A stretch of 55,917 nucleotides of DNA from Mycobacterium kyorinense (lineage in GTDB: Bacteria > Actinomycetota > Actinomycetes > Mycobacteriales > Mycobacteriaceae): assembly GCF_001672775.1 (NCBI RefSeq), contig NZ_LZKJ01000193.1:1-55917 (forward strand). Direction: 5' to 3'. The first letter of the stretch is position 1, and every line of letters starts with the position of its first letter. Under the pieces are notes generated by a model that saw nothing but the letters and a program-made list of their open reading frames with translations, did no database searches and had not been told where the DNA came from. Made by a program: the position numbers and the translations under genes. Shown one piece after another: positions 36,403 to 43,621 of this stretch.

Positions 36403-37047
36403 ATGGGTGAAGCAACCGTCTCGCATGCTGCCGTTCATCGGCCGCGGGCGGCCCATCTCGGCCCGGAACGGCGACGCCCGCAGGTGCTGGACGCCGCGAA
36501 GGCGATCGCGCTGCATGGTGGCATTCCGGCGGTGACTATCGGCGCTGTCGCGGAACGGCTCGGTGTGACTCGCCCCGTCGTGTATGCGTGTTTTGCGGAC
36601 CGCATCGAACTGATCAAGGCGCTGCTGGCCCGCGAGGAGCAAAAGCTGCTCACTGGCGTGTTGGCCGCCTATCCCACGCCCGGCCGTCGCCGCGACAGCG
36701 CGCAGCAGGCGTTCGTGGGTGGTATGCAGGCGCTGCTCCGCACGGTCGCCGACCAGCCCGACAGTTGGCGGACGTTGTTCTGGTGCAACCCCGGACCCGA
36801 TGTGGCGGAGTTGTTCGCGCGGGGGCGCCGACGGGTGGCCGAGCAGTTCGCCGAACTGATCCAGCCAGATTTGCACCGTTGGGAAACCCAGGATGCGGCG
36901 CGCAAGCTACCTGTTCTCGTGGAGTTGTTCGTCTCGATGGGCGAAGCCGGCGTGCGCAGCCTGCTCGCACCCGACAACACCTACAGCCCAGACGAACTCG
37001 GGGAGTTGGTCGGCCGCGCGGCATACCGGGCTATCCGCCACGCCTGA
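36403..37047 (+). CDS. TetR-family transcriptional regulator (divergent from MpaB-type gene)
   Basis: The 214-residue protein has a TetR helix-turn-helix in residues 25-70: VLDAAKAIALHGGIPAVTIGAVAERLGVTRPVVY followed by CFADRIELIKALL. The C-terminal ligand domain has no recognisable specificity. The divergent arrangement with the oxygenase-lipoprotein pair suggests that it controls that pair. Start at ATG 36403. Confidence 0.88.
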   Translation: MGEATVSHAAVHRPRAAHLGPERRRPQVLDAAKAIALHGGIPAVTIGAVAERLGVTRPVVYACFADRIELIKALLAREEQKLLTGVLAAYPTPGRRRDSAQQAFVGGMQALLRTVADQPDSWRTLFWCNPGPDVAELFARGRRRVAEQFAELIQPDLHRWETQDAARKLPVLVELFVSMGEAGVRSLLAPDNTYSPDELGELVGRAAYRAIRHA

Positions 37048-37061
37048 CCCGCCGTCGGGAA

Positions 37062-37646
37062 CTACTCCTCGACCTTGACCGACAGCCGCGGCTTGGACCC
37101 GTCGCTCGGGCGGGCAACCCGGTCCCAGACCGCGTCGACCAACGGCTGCAACAACAGCTCGCCCATCTGCCGCACCAGCACACCGACGATTTGAATCGAC
37201 TCGCGACGCTTCGTGGACGCTAACCCCGCGGCTCGCAGCATGCCGACCTCGCTGCGAGTCAAGTCGACCAGCACCTCCAGTAAGTGCAGCCGCTGCGCAG
37301 ACGGTTCCAGGACCGCACGTCGCACGTAGTTCACGACGGCAGGGTTGTCCTCGAGCATCTGCCGCACCGCCTCGTCGCGTGCAGCGGCGATGTCGGCCGG
37401 TGTGCCATCTGATGGCGCCGCCGCGATGGCCTGCGCGAAGTAATCCGCGACGAACTTGTCGACCGCCTCGCGCAGCCCGGACTTGGTCTTGAAGTGATGC
37501 TGGACCAGCCCGAGCGTCACCTGGGCTTCGGAGGCTATGGCGCGCAAGGAAACCCGTTCTTCGCCATGTTGGGCGTACAGCTCGAGCGCCGCGTTGCGGA
37601 TCCGCGCCTTGGCGGTCAGGTCGTCGGATGCGCGCGGGCTGGCCAT
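37062..37646 (-). CDS. TetR-family transcriptional regulator (divergent from acyl-CoA dehydrogenase)
   Basis: The 194-residue protein has the DNA-binding region IRNAALELYAQHGEERVSLRAIASEAQVTLGLVQHHFKTKSGLREAVD in residues 16-62. The C-terminal part includes DLTRSEVGMLRAAGLAS and VGVLVRQMGELLLQPLVD. An 18-bp palindrome lies 39 bp upstream of its start and just before the divergent acyl-CoA dehydrogenase gene. It probably represses both genes and responds to an acyl-CoA, but the ligand is inferred. Confidence 0.9.
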   Translation of the reverse strand: MASPRASDDLTAKARIRNAALELYAQHGEERVSLRAIASEAQVTLGLVQHHFKTKSGLREAVDKFVADYFAQAIAAAPSDGTPADIAAARDEAVRQMLEDNPAVVNYVRRAVLEPSAQRLHLLEVLVDLTRSEVGMLRAAGLASTKRRESIQIVGVLVRQMGELLLQPLVDAVWDRVARPSDGSKPRLSVKVEE

Positions 37647-37684
37647 CCCACCACTTCCTTCGCAGCTGTACGCCTGACTGGTCT

Positions 37685-37702
37685 ACGATACAACTGTATC
37701 GT
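37685..37702. promoter_or_regulatory. TetR-type operator in the acyl-CoA dehydrogenase promoter
   Basis: ACGATACA-AC-TGTATCGT has perfect 8-bp inverted arms around a 2-bp centre. It lies 25 bp upstream of the dehydrogenase ATG and 39 bp upstream of the divergent TetR ATG. This placement over the promoters is what an autoregulated TetR repressor would need. Confidence 0.75.
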
Positions 37703-37727
37703 CTATTCTCGGAGGTCGTCGCTGGTC

Positions 37728-38888
37728 ATGTCGCAGTTGTTTCCCGATTACCGCCCGTCCTGGGAGACCGATGCCCACCGCGAGTTGCGCAAGCATGCGG
37801 CGGAGTTTTTCCGCAAGGAGGCGTCACCCAACCAGGAGCGATGGGCCAAGCAGCACGCGGTCGACCGTGAATTCTGGACAAAGGCCGGCCAGGCCGGACT
37901 GCTCGGCTTCGAACTGCCCGAGGAACACGGCGGTTTGGGCGGCGACTTCGGCATGCATGCCGTTGTTCAGGAGGAACTGGTCTACGCCCACGACAGCGGA
38001 TTTGGATTCGCGGTGCACGCGCCGATTGTGGCGCACTATATCGATGTCTACGGCAGCGACGAGCAGCGTAAGCGCTGGCTTCCGGGCATCATCAGCGGCG
38101 AGTTGGTGCTGGCGATCGCCATGACTGAACCGGGGACCGGGTCGGATCTGCAGGCGGTGCGCACGACCGCGATCCGCGACGGCGACGACTACGTCATAAA
38201 CGGATCGAAGACATTCATTTCCAACGGAACTCACTGCGATCTTCTGGTCATCGTCGCCAAGACCGACCCCGCGCAGGGCGCCGCGGGTGTGTCGTTGATC
38301 GTGGCCGAAACCAAGGACCTCGCCGGTTTTGAACGCGGCCGGGTGCTGGAGAAAATGGGTCAGCACGGCCAGGACACCCGAGAGCTGTTCTTCTCCGACA
38401 TGCGGGTGCCGGTCAGCAACCGCCTCGGCGAGCAAGAGGGGCTGGGCTTCTACCAGCTGATGGAACAGCTCGCGCGGGAGCGGCTGATCATCGCGGCGAT
38501 GTGCTCAGCGGTGGCAGAGGCCGCGATCCTCGAGGCGGTGCGCTATTCGAAAGACCGCGAGGCGTTCGGCCGCCCGATCGGCGCGTTTCAACACACTGCG
38601 TTCACCCTGGCCGAGTGCAAGGCCGAGGCGTTCGCGATCAAGGCGACGGTCGACACCGCGATCCAGCAGTACATCGACGGCAAGAACGACGCCGCGACCG
38701 CGTCGATGGCCAAGCTGTTCGCCGCCGAAGCCAGCGACAAGATCGTGGACCGCTGCCTACAGATCTTCGGCGGCTACGGCTACATGATGGAGTACCCGAT
38801 CGCGCAAATGTACACCGGCTCCCGGGTCAACCGAATCTACGGCGGCACAAGCGAAATCATGAAAGAGATCATCAGCCGCGCAATGTGA
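37728..38888 (+). CDS. Acyl-CoA dehydrogenase (FadE-type)
   Basis: This FAD enzyme introduces the alpha-beta double bond of an acyl-CoA. The 386 residues from ATG 37728 show AMTEPGTGSDLQAVRTTA, YVINGSKTFISNG, DREAFGRPIGAFQHTAFTLAE, YGYMMEYPIAQMY and NRIYGGTSEIMKEII, where the Glu of GGTSEI is the usual catalytic base. It is divergent from a TetR gene, and the amidase gene amiA2 converges on it with a 1-bp gap. Substrate chain length is not predictable. Confidence 0.93.
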   Translation: MSQLFPDYRPSWETDAHRELRKHAAEFFRKEASPNQERWAKQHAVDREFWTKAGQAGLLGFELPEEHGGLGGDFGMHAVVQEELVYAHDSGFGFAVHAPIVAHYIDVYGSDEQRKRWLPGIISGELVLAIAMTEPGTGSDLQAVRTTAIRDGDDYVINGSKTFISNGTHCDLLVIVAKTDPAQGAAGVSLIVAETKDLAGFERGRVLEKMGQHGQDTRELFFSDMRVPVSNRLGEQEGLGFYQLMEQLARERLIIAAMCSAVAEAAILEAVRYSKDREAFGRPIGAFQHTAFTLAECKAEAFAIKATVDTAIQQYIDGKNDAATASMAKLFAAEASDKIVDRCLQIFGGYGYMMEYPIAQMYTGSRVNRIYGGTSEIMKEIISRAM

Positions 38889-38889
38889 A

Positions 38890-40338
38890 CTACTGCGCCG
38901 GCTGCATCCCGGTGCCGGTGTTCCACCAAACGTCAGGCTGTTTGGCGGCCCAGCCGCCGACCGCCTCCAATTCCGCTGCCAGCGACACCAACAACGGCTC
39001 ACTGTGGGCCGGTCCCATCAACTGAACGCCGATCGGTAGGCCCTCGGAGGTGAATCCGGCAGGAATGTTGATCGACGGCCAGCCCAAGACATTCCACGGC
39101 CAGGTCACCGGGCACGCCGCGATCATCACGCGGTCGGTGCCGAGGCCACTCAGCCGGTCGAACGCGTGCACAGGTGGGGGCGGCTGGGCAGTCGTCGGCG
39201 CCAGCACCACGTCCACAATCCGAAAGATCGAGCCGACCCGGCGCTGGTCGGCGGCTTCGTGTGCGCGGGCCGCGCGCAGTACCGACTGCGACAGCAGCCG
39301 GCCCATCCGCATGTTGGACAGCGTGCGCCGGTCCAGATCGACGCCGGCGCCGAGTCGTTCGGCCCAGTCGAGCAGCCCCGAGGTGGAGCGGGCCAGGAAG
39401 TTCCACGACAACCGCAGCCCGTAGTCGGGGTTGCCGGCCACCACGCTGTGGCCGAGCAGCCGCAGCTGCTCGGCCACCGATTCGACGGCGTCCTTGATCT
39501 CCGGGTGCAGCCGGGCCGGAAAACCGGTGTAGGGAAACCGCGTTGACATCGCAATCCGCAGCGGGCCGGGCGCTGTGCCCACGTGGTCGGACACCGTCAG
39601 TGACGGCGGCTTGTGCAGGTCACCGTCGGCGCTGCCGGACACGGCGTCTAACAGCAGTGCCGCATCCTCGACCGTGCGGGCCAGCACGCCGTTGACCGTG
39701 ATGCCGTTGAACGCCTCCGGCAGCGGCCAGGTCGAGATGCGGCCGCGCTGCGGCTTGATGCCCACCAGGTGGGTCCACGCGGCGGGAATGCGCACGCTGC
39801 CGGCGCCGTCGGAACCGATCGCCCCGGCGACCAGGCCCGCGGCCACCGCTGCGGCACTGCCGCCCGATGATCCGCCCGGCGTGTGCTTGCGCGACCACGG
39901 GTTGCGGGTATGCCCGAAGCCGGGTCCGCTGGTGAACGGCCATTGACCGAGCTCGCAGGTGTTGGTCTTGCCGACGATCACCGCGCCGGCCGCCTTGAGC
40001 CGTCGTACCACCTCGGCGTCGCCGGTGGCCGGCCGGACATCGCCCCCCGACGTGCCGAACGCGGTGGGCACGCCAGCGATGTCGACGTCGTCCTTGACCG
40101 CGATCGGGACACCCAGCAGCGGCGCTTGTTCGCCGGCGGCGCGGCGCCGATCGGCCTCGGCGGCGTCGGCCAACGCGGACTCGGTGAGAACCACACGGAA
40201 CGCGTTCAGCGTCGATTGGCTGAGATCGATAGCGTGCAGTGCGCGGCGGACCAGCTCGTCGGAGCTCACCTCATTGTTGGCCAGCTGGTAGAGCTGCTCG
40301 GTCAGGGTCGGAAAGCGGGCGCCGGAAGTGCTACTCAT
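38890..40338 (-). CDS. amiA2: Amidase AmiA2
   Basis: This amidase-signature hydrolase has 482 residues (H37Rv AmiA2 about 484). The catalytic Lys is in IAVKDDVDIAGVPTAFG, and the serine-rich motif PGGSSGGSAAAVAAGLVAGAIG carries the cis-Ser, with GSDGAGSVRIPAAW supplying the nucleophile. GKTNTCELGQWPFTSGPG and a late GWPSINIPAGF agree with the family. The natural substrate is unknown. It is divergent from recO across 63 bp. In H37Rv it lies directly next to era, but here five genes separate them. Confidence 0.93.
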   Translation of the reverse strand: MSSTSGARFPTLTEQLYQLANNEVSSDELVRRALHAIDLSQSTLNAFRVVLTESALADAAEADRRRAAGEQAPLLGVPIAVKDDVDIAGVPTAFGTSGGDVRPATGDAEVVRRLKAAGAVIVGKTNTCELGQWPFTSGPGFGHTRNPWSRKHTPGGSSGGSAAAVAAGLVAGAIGSDGAGSVRIPAAWTHLVGIKPQRGRISTWPLPEAFNGITVNGVLARTVEDAALLLDAVSGSADGDLHKPPSLTVSDHVGTAPGPLRIAMSTRFPYTGFPARLHPEIKDAVESVAEQLRLLGHSVVAGNPDYGLRLSWNFLARSTSGLLDWAERLGAGVDLDRRTLSNMRMGRLLSQSVLRAARAHEAADQRRVGSIFRIVDVVLAPTTAQPPPPVHAFDRLSGLGTDRVMIAACPVTWPWNVLGWPSINIPAGFTSEGLPIGVQLMGPAHSEPLLVSLAAELEAVGGWAAKQPDVWWNTGTGMQPAQ

Positions 40339-40401
40339 CGGTATTAGACATTATCGGCGCGTGGGCAAGGCGATGTCGCGGCGCGATGACAGACTGGTGT
40401 G

Positions 40402-41226
40402 ATGCGGCTGTACCGGGATCGGGCGGTGGTGCTGCGCCAGCACAAGCTCGGCGAAGCCGACCGAATCGTCACCCTGCTCACCCGCGACCACGGATTGGTC
40501 CGCGCGGTGGCCAAGGGTGTGCGGCGCACCCGCAGCAAGTTCGGCGCGCGGCTAGAGCCATTCGCCCACATCGATGTGCAACTGCACCCCGGTCGCAACC
40601 TGGACATCGTCACCCAGGTGGTGTCGCTGGACGCGTTTGCCACCGACATCGTCAGCGACTACGGCCGCTACACCTGTGCGTGCGCCATGCTGGAAACCGC
40701 CGAACGCCTTGCGGGTGAAGAACGGGCGCCGGCCCCGGCACTGCACCGGCTGACCGTCGGTGCGCTGCGGGCGGTGGCCGACGGGCGGCGTCCCCGCGAA
40801 TTGGTGCTGGATGCCTATCTGCTGCGTGCGATGAGCATCGCCGGGTGGGCGCCGGCGCTGACCGAGTGTGCCCGCTGCGCCACACCCGGCCCGCATCGGG
40901 CGTTTCACATCGCTGCCGGCGGCAGCGTTTGCGGGTACTGCCGCCCAGCGGGTTCCACCACACCGCCGCTGGGTGTGCTGGAGCTGATGTCCGCGTTGCA
41001 CGACGGCGATTGGGAGGCCGCGCAGGCCGCACCGCAATCTCATCGCAGCCATGTCAGCGGATTGGTGGCCGCGCACCTGCAATGGCATCTCGAGCGGCAA
41101 CTGCGGACGTTGCCGCTGGTGGAGCGGATGCAGCGGGTGGACCGTGTCGATTCGAGCCTCGCCGGGCGCCGCATCGCGGTGGTCGGGCAGGATGTTGCCC
41201 ATGGTGCGGAACCAGAAGCCGGCTGA
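40402..41226 (+). CDS. recO: DNA repair protein RecO
   Basis: RecO mediates RecA loading in the RecF pathway. The 274 residues start MRLYRDRAVVLRQHKLGEADRIVTLLT, the family N-terminal OB fold, and carry four Cys for zinc (CARCATPG...CGYC) near residues 155-180. The ATG at 40402 has an overlapping GTG at 40399. The C-terminus (GQDVAHGAEPEAG) overlaps uppS by 26 bases. In H37Rv recO, uppS and Rv2360c form the same run. Confidence 0.95.
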   Translation: MRLYRDRAVVLRQHKLGEADRIVTLLTRDHGLVRAVAKGVRRTRSKFGARLEPFAHIDVQLHPGRNLDIVTQVVSLDAFATDIVSDYGRYTCACAMLETAERLAGEERAPAPALHRLTVGALRAVADGRRPRELVLDAYLLRAMSIAGWAPALTECARCATPGPHRAFHIAAGGSVCGYCRPAGSTTPPLGVLELMSALHDGDWEAAQAAPQSHRSHVSGLVAAHLQWHLERQLRTLPLVERMQRVDRVDSSLAGRRIAVVGQDVAHGAEPEAG

Positions 41227-42082
41227 CTTCCCGCAGCTACCTCCGGCGCCCGACGACTACCCGACGTTTCCCGATACGTCCACCTGGCCTGTCGTCTTCC
41301 CGAAGTTGCCGCCGTCGCCCGACGGTGGACCGTGCCGGCCACCGCAACACCCGTCGAAGGCGGCGCCGCCACGGATTCCGGCCAGCCAATTGCCCGATCA
41401 TGTGGCCATCGTGATGGACGGCAACGGCCGATGGGCCACCCAACGCGGGCTGCCCCGCACCGAGGGCCACAAGATGGGTGAGGCGGTGGTGATCGACATC
41501 GCTTGTGGCGCAATCGAGATCGGTATCAAGTGGCTCAGCTTGTATGCCTTTTCCACGGAGAACTGGAAGCGCTCTGCCGAGGAGGTCCGCTTCTTGATGG
41601 GATTCAACCGCGAGGTGGTGCGACGCCGGCGGGAGAACCTCAAGGAGATGGGGGTGCGGATCCGGTGGGTCGGGTCGCGGCCTCGGCTGTGGCGCAGCGT
41701 CATCAAGGAATTGGCGATCGCCGAAGAGATGACCTGGGACAACGACGTCATCACCGTGAACTATTGCGTCAACTATGGCGGCCGAACCGAAATCGCCGAA
41801 GCGGCAAGGAATATCGCGTGTAAGGCAGCCGCCGGCAAGCTGAACCCGGAGCGGGTCAACGAGGCGACTATCGCCAGCCATCTGCAGCGACCCGATATCC
41901 CCGACGTGGACTTGCTGCTGCGCACCTCCGGTGAAAAGCGGTCCAGCAACTTCATGTTGTGGCAGGCCGCCTACGCCGAGTACATCTTTCAGGACAAGCT
42001 GTGGCCTGACTACGACCGCCGTGACCTGTGGGCTGCTTGCGAAGAATATGCCTCCCGGCATCGACGCTTCGGGACGGCCTGA
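41201..42082 (+). CDS. uppS: Decaprenyl diphosphate synthase UppS (cis-prenyltransferase)
   Basis: This enzyme makes the polyprenyl phosphate carrier used for arabinogalactan and peptidoglycan synthesis. From ATG 41201 it has 293 residues (H37Rv about 296). The long N-terminal extension DFPQLPPAPDDYPTFPDTSTW is typical of mycobacterial proteins. HVAIVMDGNGRWATQRG carries the catalytic Asp; SLYAFSTENWKR and RTSGEKRSSNFMLWQAAYAE are the other family motifs. An ATG at 41192 is also possible. Overlapping start and stop codons on both sides indicate one operon with recO and the next gene. Confidence 0.94.
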   Translation: MVRNQKPADFPQLPPAPDDYPTFPDTSTWPVVFPKLPPSPDGGPCRPPQHPSKAAPPRIPASQLPDHVAIVMDGNGRWATQRGLPRTEGHKMGEAVVIDIACGAIEIGIKWLSLYAFSTENWKRSAEEVRFLMGFNREVVRRRRENLKEMGVRIRWVGSRPRLWRSVIKELAIAEEMTWDNDVITVNYCVNYGGRTEIAEAARNIACKAAAGKLNPERVNEATIASHLQRPDIPDVDLLLRTSGEKRSSNFMLWQAAYAEYIFQDKLWPDYDRRDLWAACEEYASRHRRFGTA

Positions 42083-42498
42083 TGTCGTCGTTGCAGGAGC
42101 GACTGGTGTCGGTACTCGGCGCGGTGTTGCCCGTCGAAGAGGAAGCCGACGGCGCACTGACGGTGCGGCACGGCGGGACATTCGCGTCGCTGCGAGTGGT
42201 GACCATCGTCGAGGATCTCGACCTGGTATCGCTTACCCAGGTTCTGGCGTGGGATCTGGTGCTCAACAAGCAGGTTCGCGATCGAGTAGCCGCACAAGCG
42301 GATAGCACACTGTTGGGCTCGGTGGCATTGGTGGAGAAAGTCAGAGACGTTACCGCCAAGCGCAACTCTGGAAAAACCGCCGACGTGATGTTGCGCTACA
42401 ACTTTCCCGGCGCCGGTCTGACCGACGATGCGCTTCGTACGTTGATTTTGATGGTGCTGGACAAAGGGGCCGAGATCCGCAGCGCGCTAACCACTTAG
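42082..42498 (+). CDS. Conserved hypothetical protein, Rv2360c-like (YbjN/T3SS-chaperone-like)
   Basis: The 138-residue protein has LQERLVSVLGAVLPVEEEADGALTV, GGTFASLRVVTIVEDLDLVSLTQVLAWDL and VMLRYNFPGAGLTDDALRTLILMVLD. It looks like a YbjN/tir-chaperone-like alpha-beta fold, but its function is unknown. The ATG overlaps the uppS stop by one base (TGATG). A family of this kind follows uppS in H37Rv (Rv2360c). A 60-bp repeat starts 21 bp downstream. Confidence 0.85.
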   Translation: MSSLQERLVSVLGAVLPVEEEADGALTVRHGGTFASLRVVTIVEDLDLVSLTQVLAWDLVLNKQVRDRVAAQADSTLLGSVALVEKVRDVTAKRNSGKTADVMLRYNFPGAGLTDDALRTLILMVLDKGAEIRSALTT

Positions 42499-42518
42499 CG
42501 TCTGGCCGTCCGTTCTCG

Positions 42519-42578
42519 GCGAGCGTGCGTGTCCCCGGTCGACACGCCGAGCGTGTCGCCGGATCCACGCACGCTCGC
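42519..42578. repeat. 60-bp palindromic element, copy 3 (between Rv2360c-like and zur)
   Basis: Perfect 11-bp terminal inverted repeats GCGAGCGTGCG (42519-42529) and CGCACGCTCGC (42568-42578) bound a 60-bp element. Its left half, in reverse complement, equals the conserved right half of the copies at 360 and 46004. It also shares GTGTCGCCGGATCC with the copy at 45011. It lies between two convergent 3' ends. Confidence 0.85.
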
Positions 42579-42593
42579 GCTCATGGCGGGCGC

Positions 42594-42986
42594 TTACCTT
42601 CGACATTCGGCGCAGGTGCCGAAGATCTCGATGGTGTGGCTGACGTCGGAGTACCCGTGTTCGGCAGCAACCTGAGCGGCCCACGTTTCAACGTCGTGGC
42701 CGGCGATTTCGACGGTGGATCCACAGCTGCGGCACACCAGGTGGTGGTGATGGTGCTCCGAGCAGCGCCGGTACACCGATTCCCCGGTGTCGGTACGCAA
42801 GGTGTCGAGCAATCCGGCCGCCGACATCGACTGCAGCGTCCGGTAGACGGTGGTCAGGCCGATGTTCTCGCCGCGCCGGCGCAGCTCGTCGTGCAGCTCT
42901 TGGGCCGAGCGGAACTCGTCGAGGGTGTCCAACAGCGTGGAGATCGCTGCCCGTTGCCGGGTGGAGCGCACACTCGCTCTGGTCAT
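42594..42986 (-). CDS. zur: Zinc uptake regulator Zur (FurB)
   Basis: This Fur-family repressor of zinc-uptake genes has 130 residues, as in H37Rv. The DNA-binding region is STRQRAAISTLLDTLDEFRSAQELHDELRRRGENIGLTTVYRTLQSM. The metal sites are CSEHHHHHLVCRSCGSTVE and HTIEIFGTCAECRR, with two CxxC pairs. The ATG (42984-42986) lies in a MIRU-type repeat, and an AGGAGGAG from the repeat is placed about 12 bases upstream. It follows smtB on the same strand, as in H37Rv. Confidence 0.95.
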   Translation of the reverse strand: MTRASVRSTRQRAAISTLLDTLDEFRSAQELHDELRRRGENIGLTTVYRTLQSMSAAGLLDTLRTDTGESVYRRCSEHHHHHLVCRSCGSTVEIAGHDVETWAAQVAAEHGYSDVSHTIEIFGTCAECRR

Positions 42987-43096
42987 AGGCGCCGCTCCTC
43001 CTCATCGCTTCGCTCTGCATCGTCGCCGGCGCGGGTCATAGGCGCCGCTCCTCCTCATCGCTTCGCTCTGCATCGTCGTCGGCGCGGGTCATAGGC
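42981..43096. repeat. Tandem 53-bp MIRU-type repeat between smtB and zur
   Basis: The unit GGTCATAGGCGCCGCTCC... (53 bp) begins at 42981 and again at 43034, with a partial third unit at 43087-43096. The two full units differ at one position. On the minus strand each encodes an 18-residue ORF (MTRADDDAERSDEEERRL) whose TGA overlaps the next ATG as ATGA. This is the known structure of 53-bp mycobacterial interspersed repetitive units such as those in senX3-regX3. The ORF chain couples smtB translation to zur. Confidence 0.9.
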
Positions 43097-43472
43097 GTCG
43101 GTCCTCACCGGCATGGGCGACGGCGTCGATGACGATGTGTGCCAGGTGGTGATCGGCCAGCCGGTAGAGCACTTCGCGGCCCGACCGTTCCCCGGTGACC
43201 ACGCCGGCGGCCTTGAGGATTTTCAGATGCTGGCTGACCAGCGGCTGCGGCACGCCCAGCGCGTCGACCAGCTCATGCACGCAACGCTGGGATTCGCGTA
43301 ACTGCAAGACGATGGCGATGCGTACCGGCGCGGCCAGCGCCCGCAGCAGCTCACCGGCGGCGTCCAGAATCTCCCGCGACGGTGGCGCGGGGAACGTCGC
43401 CGATCCGCTGTGGTCGTGGTCGCCGACCAGCTCGTCGCCGTCGGGGGCGGCCATTGACGTCGAGGGGGACAT
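43089..43472 (-). CDS. smtB: ArsR/SmtB-family zinc-responsive repressor
   Basis: This is the first gene of the zinc-sensing smtB-zur operon (Rv2358-furB in H37Rv); SmtB represses the operon without zinc. The 127 residues have an acidic, His-rich N-terminus (DGDELVGDHDHSG) and the winged helix LLRALAAPVRIAIVLQLRESQRCVHELVDALGVPQPLVSQHLKIL, then the wing GERSGREVLYRLAD. The C-terminal HHLAHIVIDAVAHAGED contributes the alpha-5 metal ligands. The stop overlaps the first MIRU ATG. Confidence 0.93.
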   Translation of the reverse strand: MSPSTSMAAPDGDELVGDHDHSGSATFPAPPSREILDAAGELLRALAAPVRIAIVLQLRESQRCVHELVDALGVPQPLVSQHLKILKAAGVVTGERSGREVLYRLADHHLAHIVIDAVAHAGEDRRL

Positions 43473-43504
43473 GCCATCACCTGCGCTGTTGGGAAGCTAG
43501 TGGG

Positions 43505-43518
43505 AACCGTTTTCGGTT
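43505..43518. promoter_or_regulatory. Inverted repeat upstream of smtB
   Basis: AACCG-TTTT-CGGTT is a perfect 5-bp inverted repeat 32 bp upstream of the smtB ATG. It could be a regulator site or part of the promoter region, but it does not match the Zur consensus I remember, so the binding protein is unknown. Confidence 0.35.
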
Positions 43519-43530
43519 GCTTCCACTGTC

Positions 43531-43550
43531 ACATGCGCACTGATGCATGT
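43531..43550. promoter_or_regulatory. Candidate SmtB operator in the smtB/glyS divergent region
   Basis: ACATGC-GCACTGAT-GCATGT is a perfect 6-bp inverted repeat with an 8-bp spacer, 58 bp upstream of the smtB ATG. ArsR/SmtB repressors bind imperfect 12-2-12-type repeats in their own promoters. The smtB and glyS promoters share this 149-bp region. Confidence 0.5.
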
Positions 43551-43621
43551 CAAAGATGCCCGGGATCGGTCGCTACGATGACGGTGCCCATCGCCCCCAT
43601 CGAACAGGAGTGCAGCACCTC

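Noticed and set aside
42981..43096. CRISPR-like tandem repeats
   Set aside because: The units are contiguous with no spacers and match the structure of mycobacterial MIRUs. No cas genes are present.
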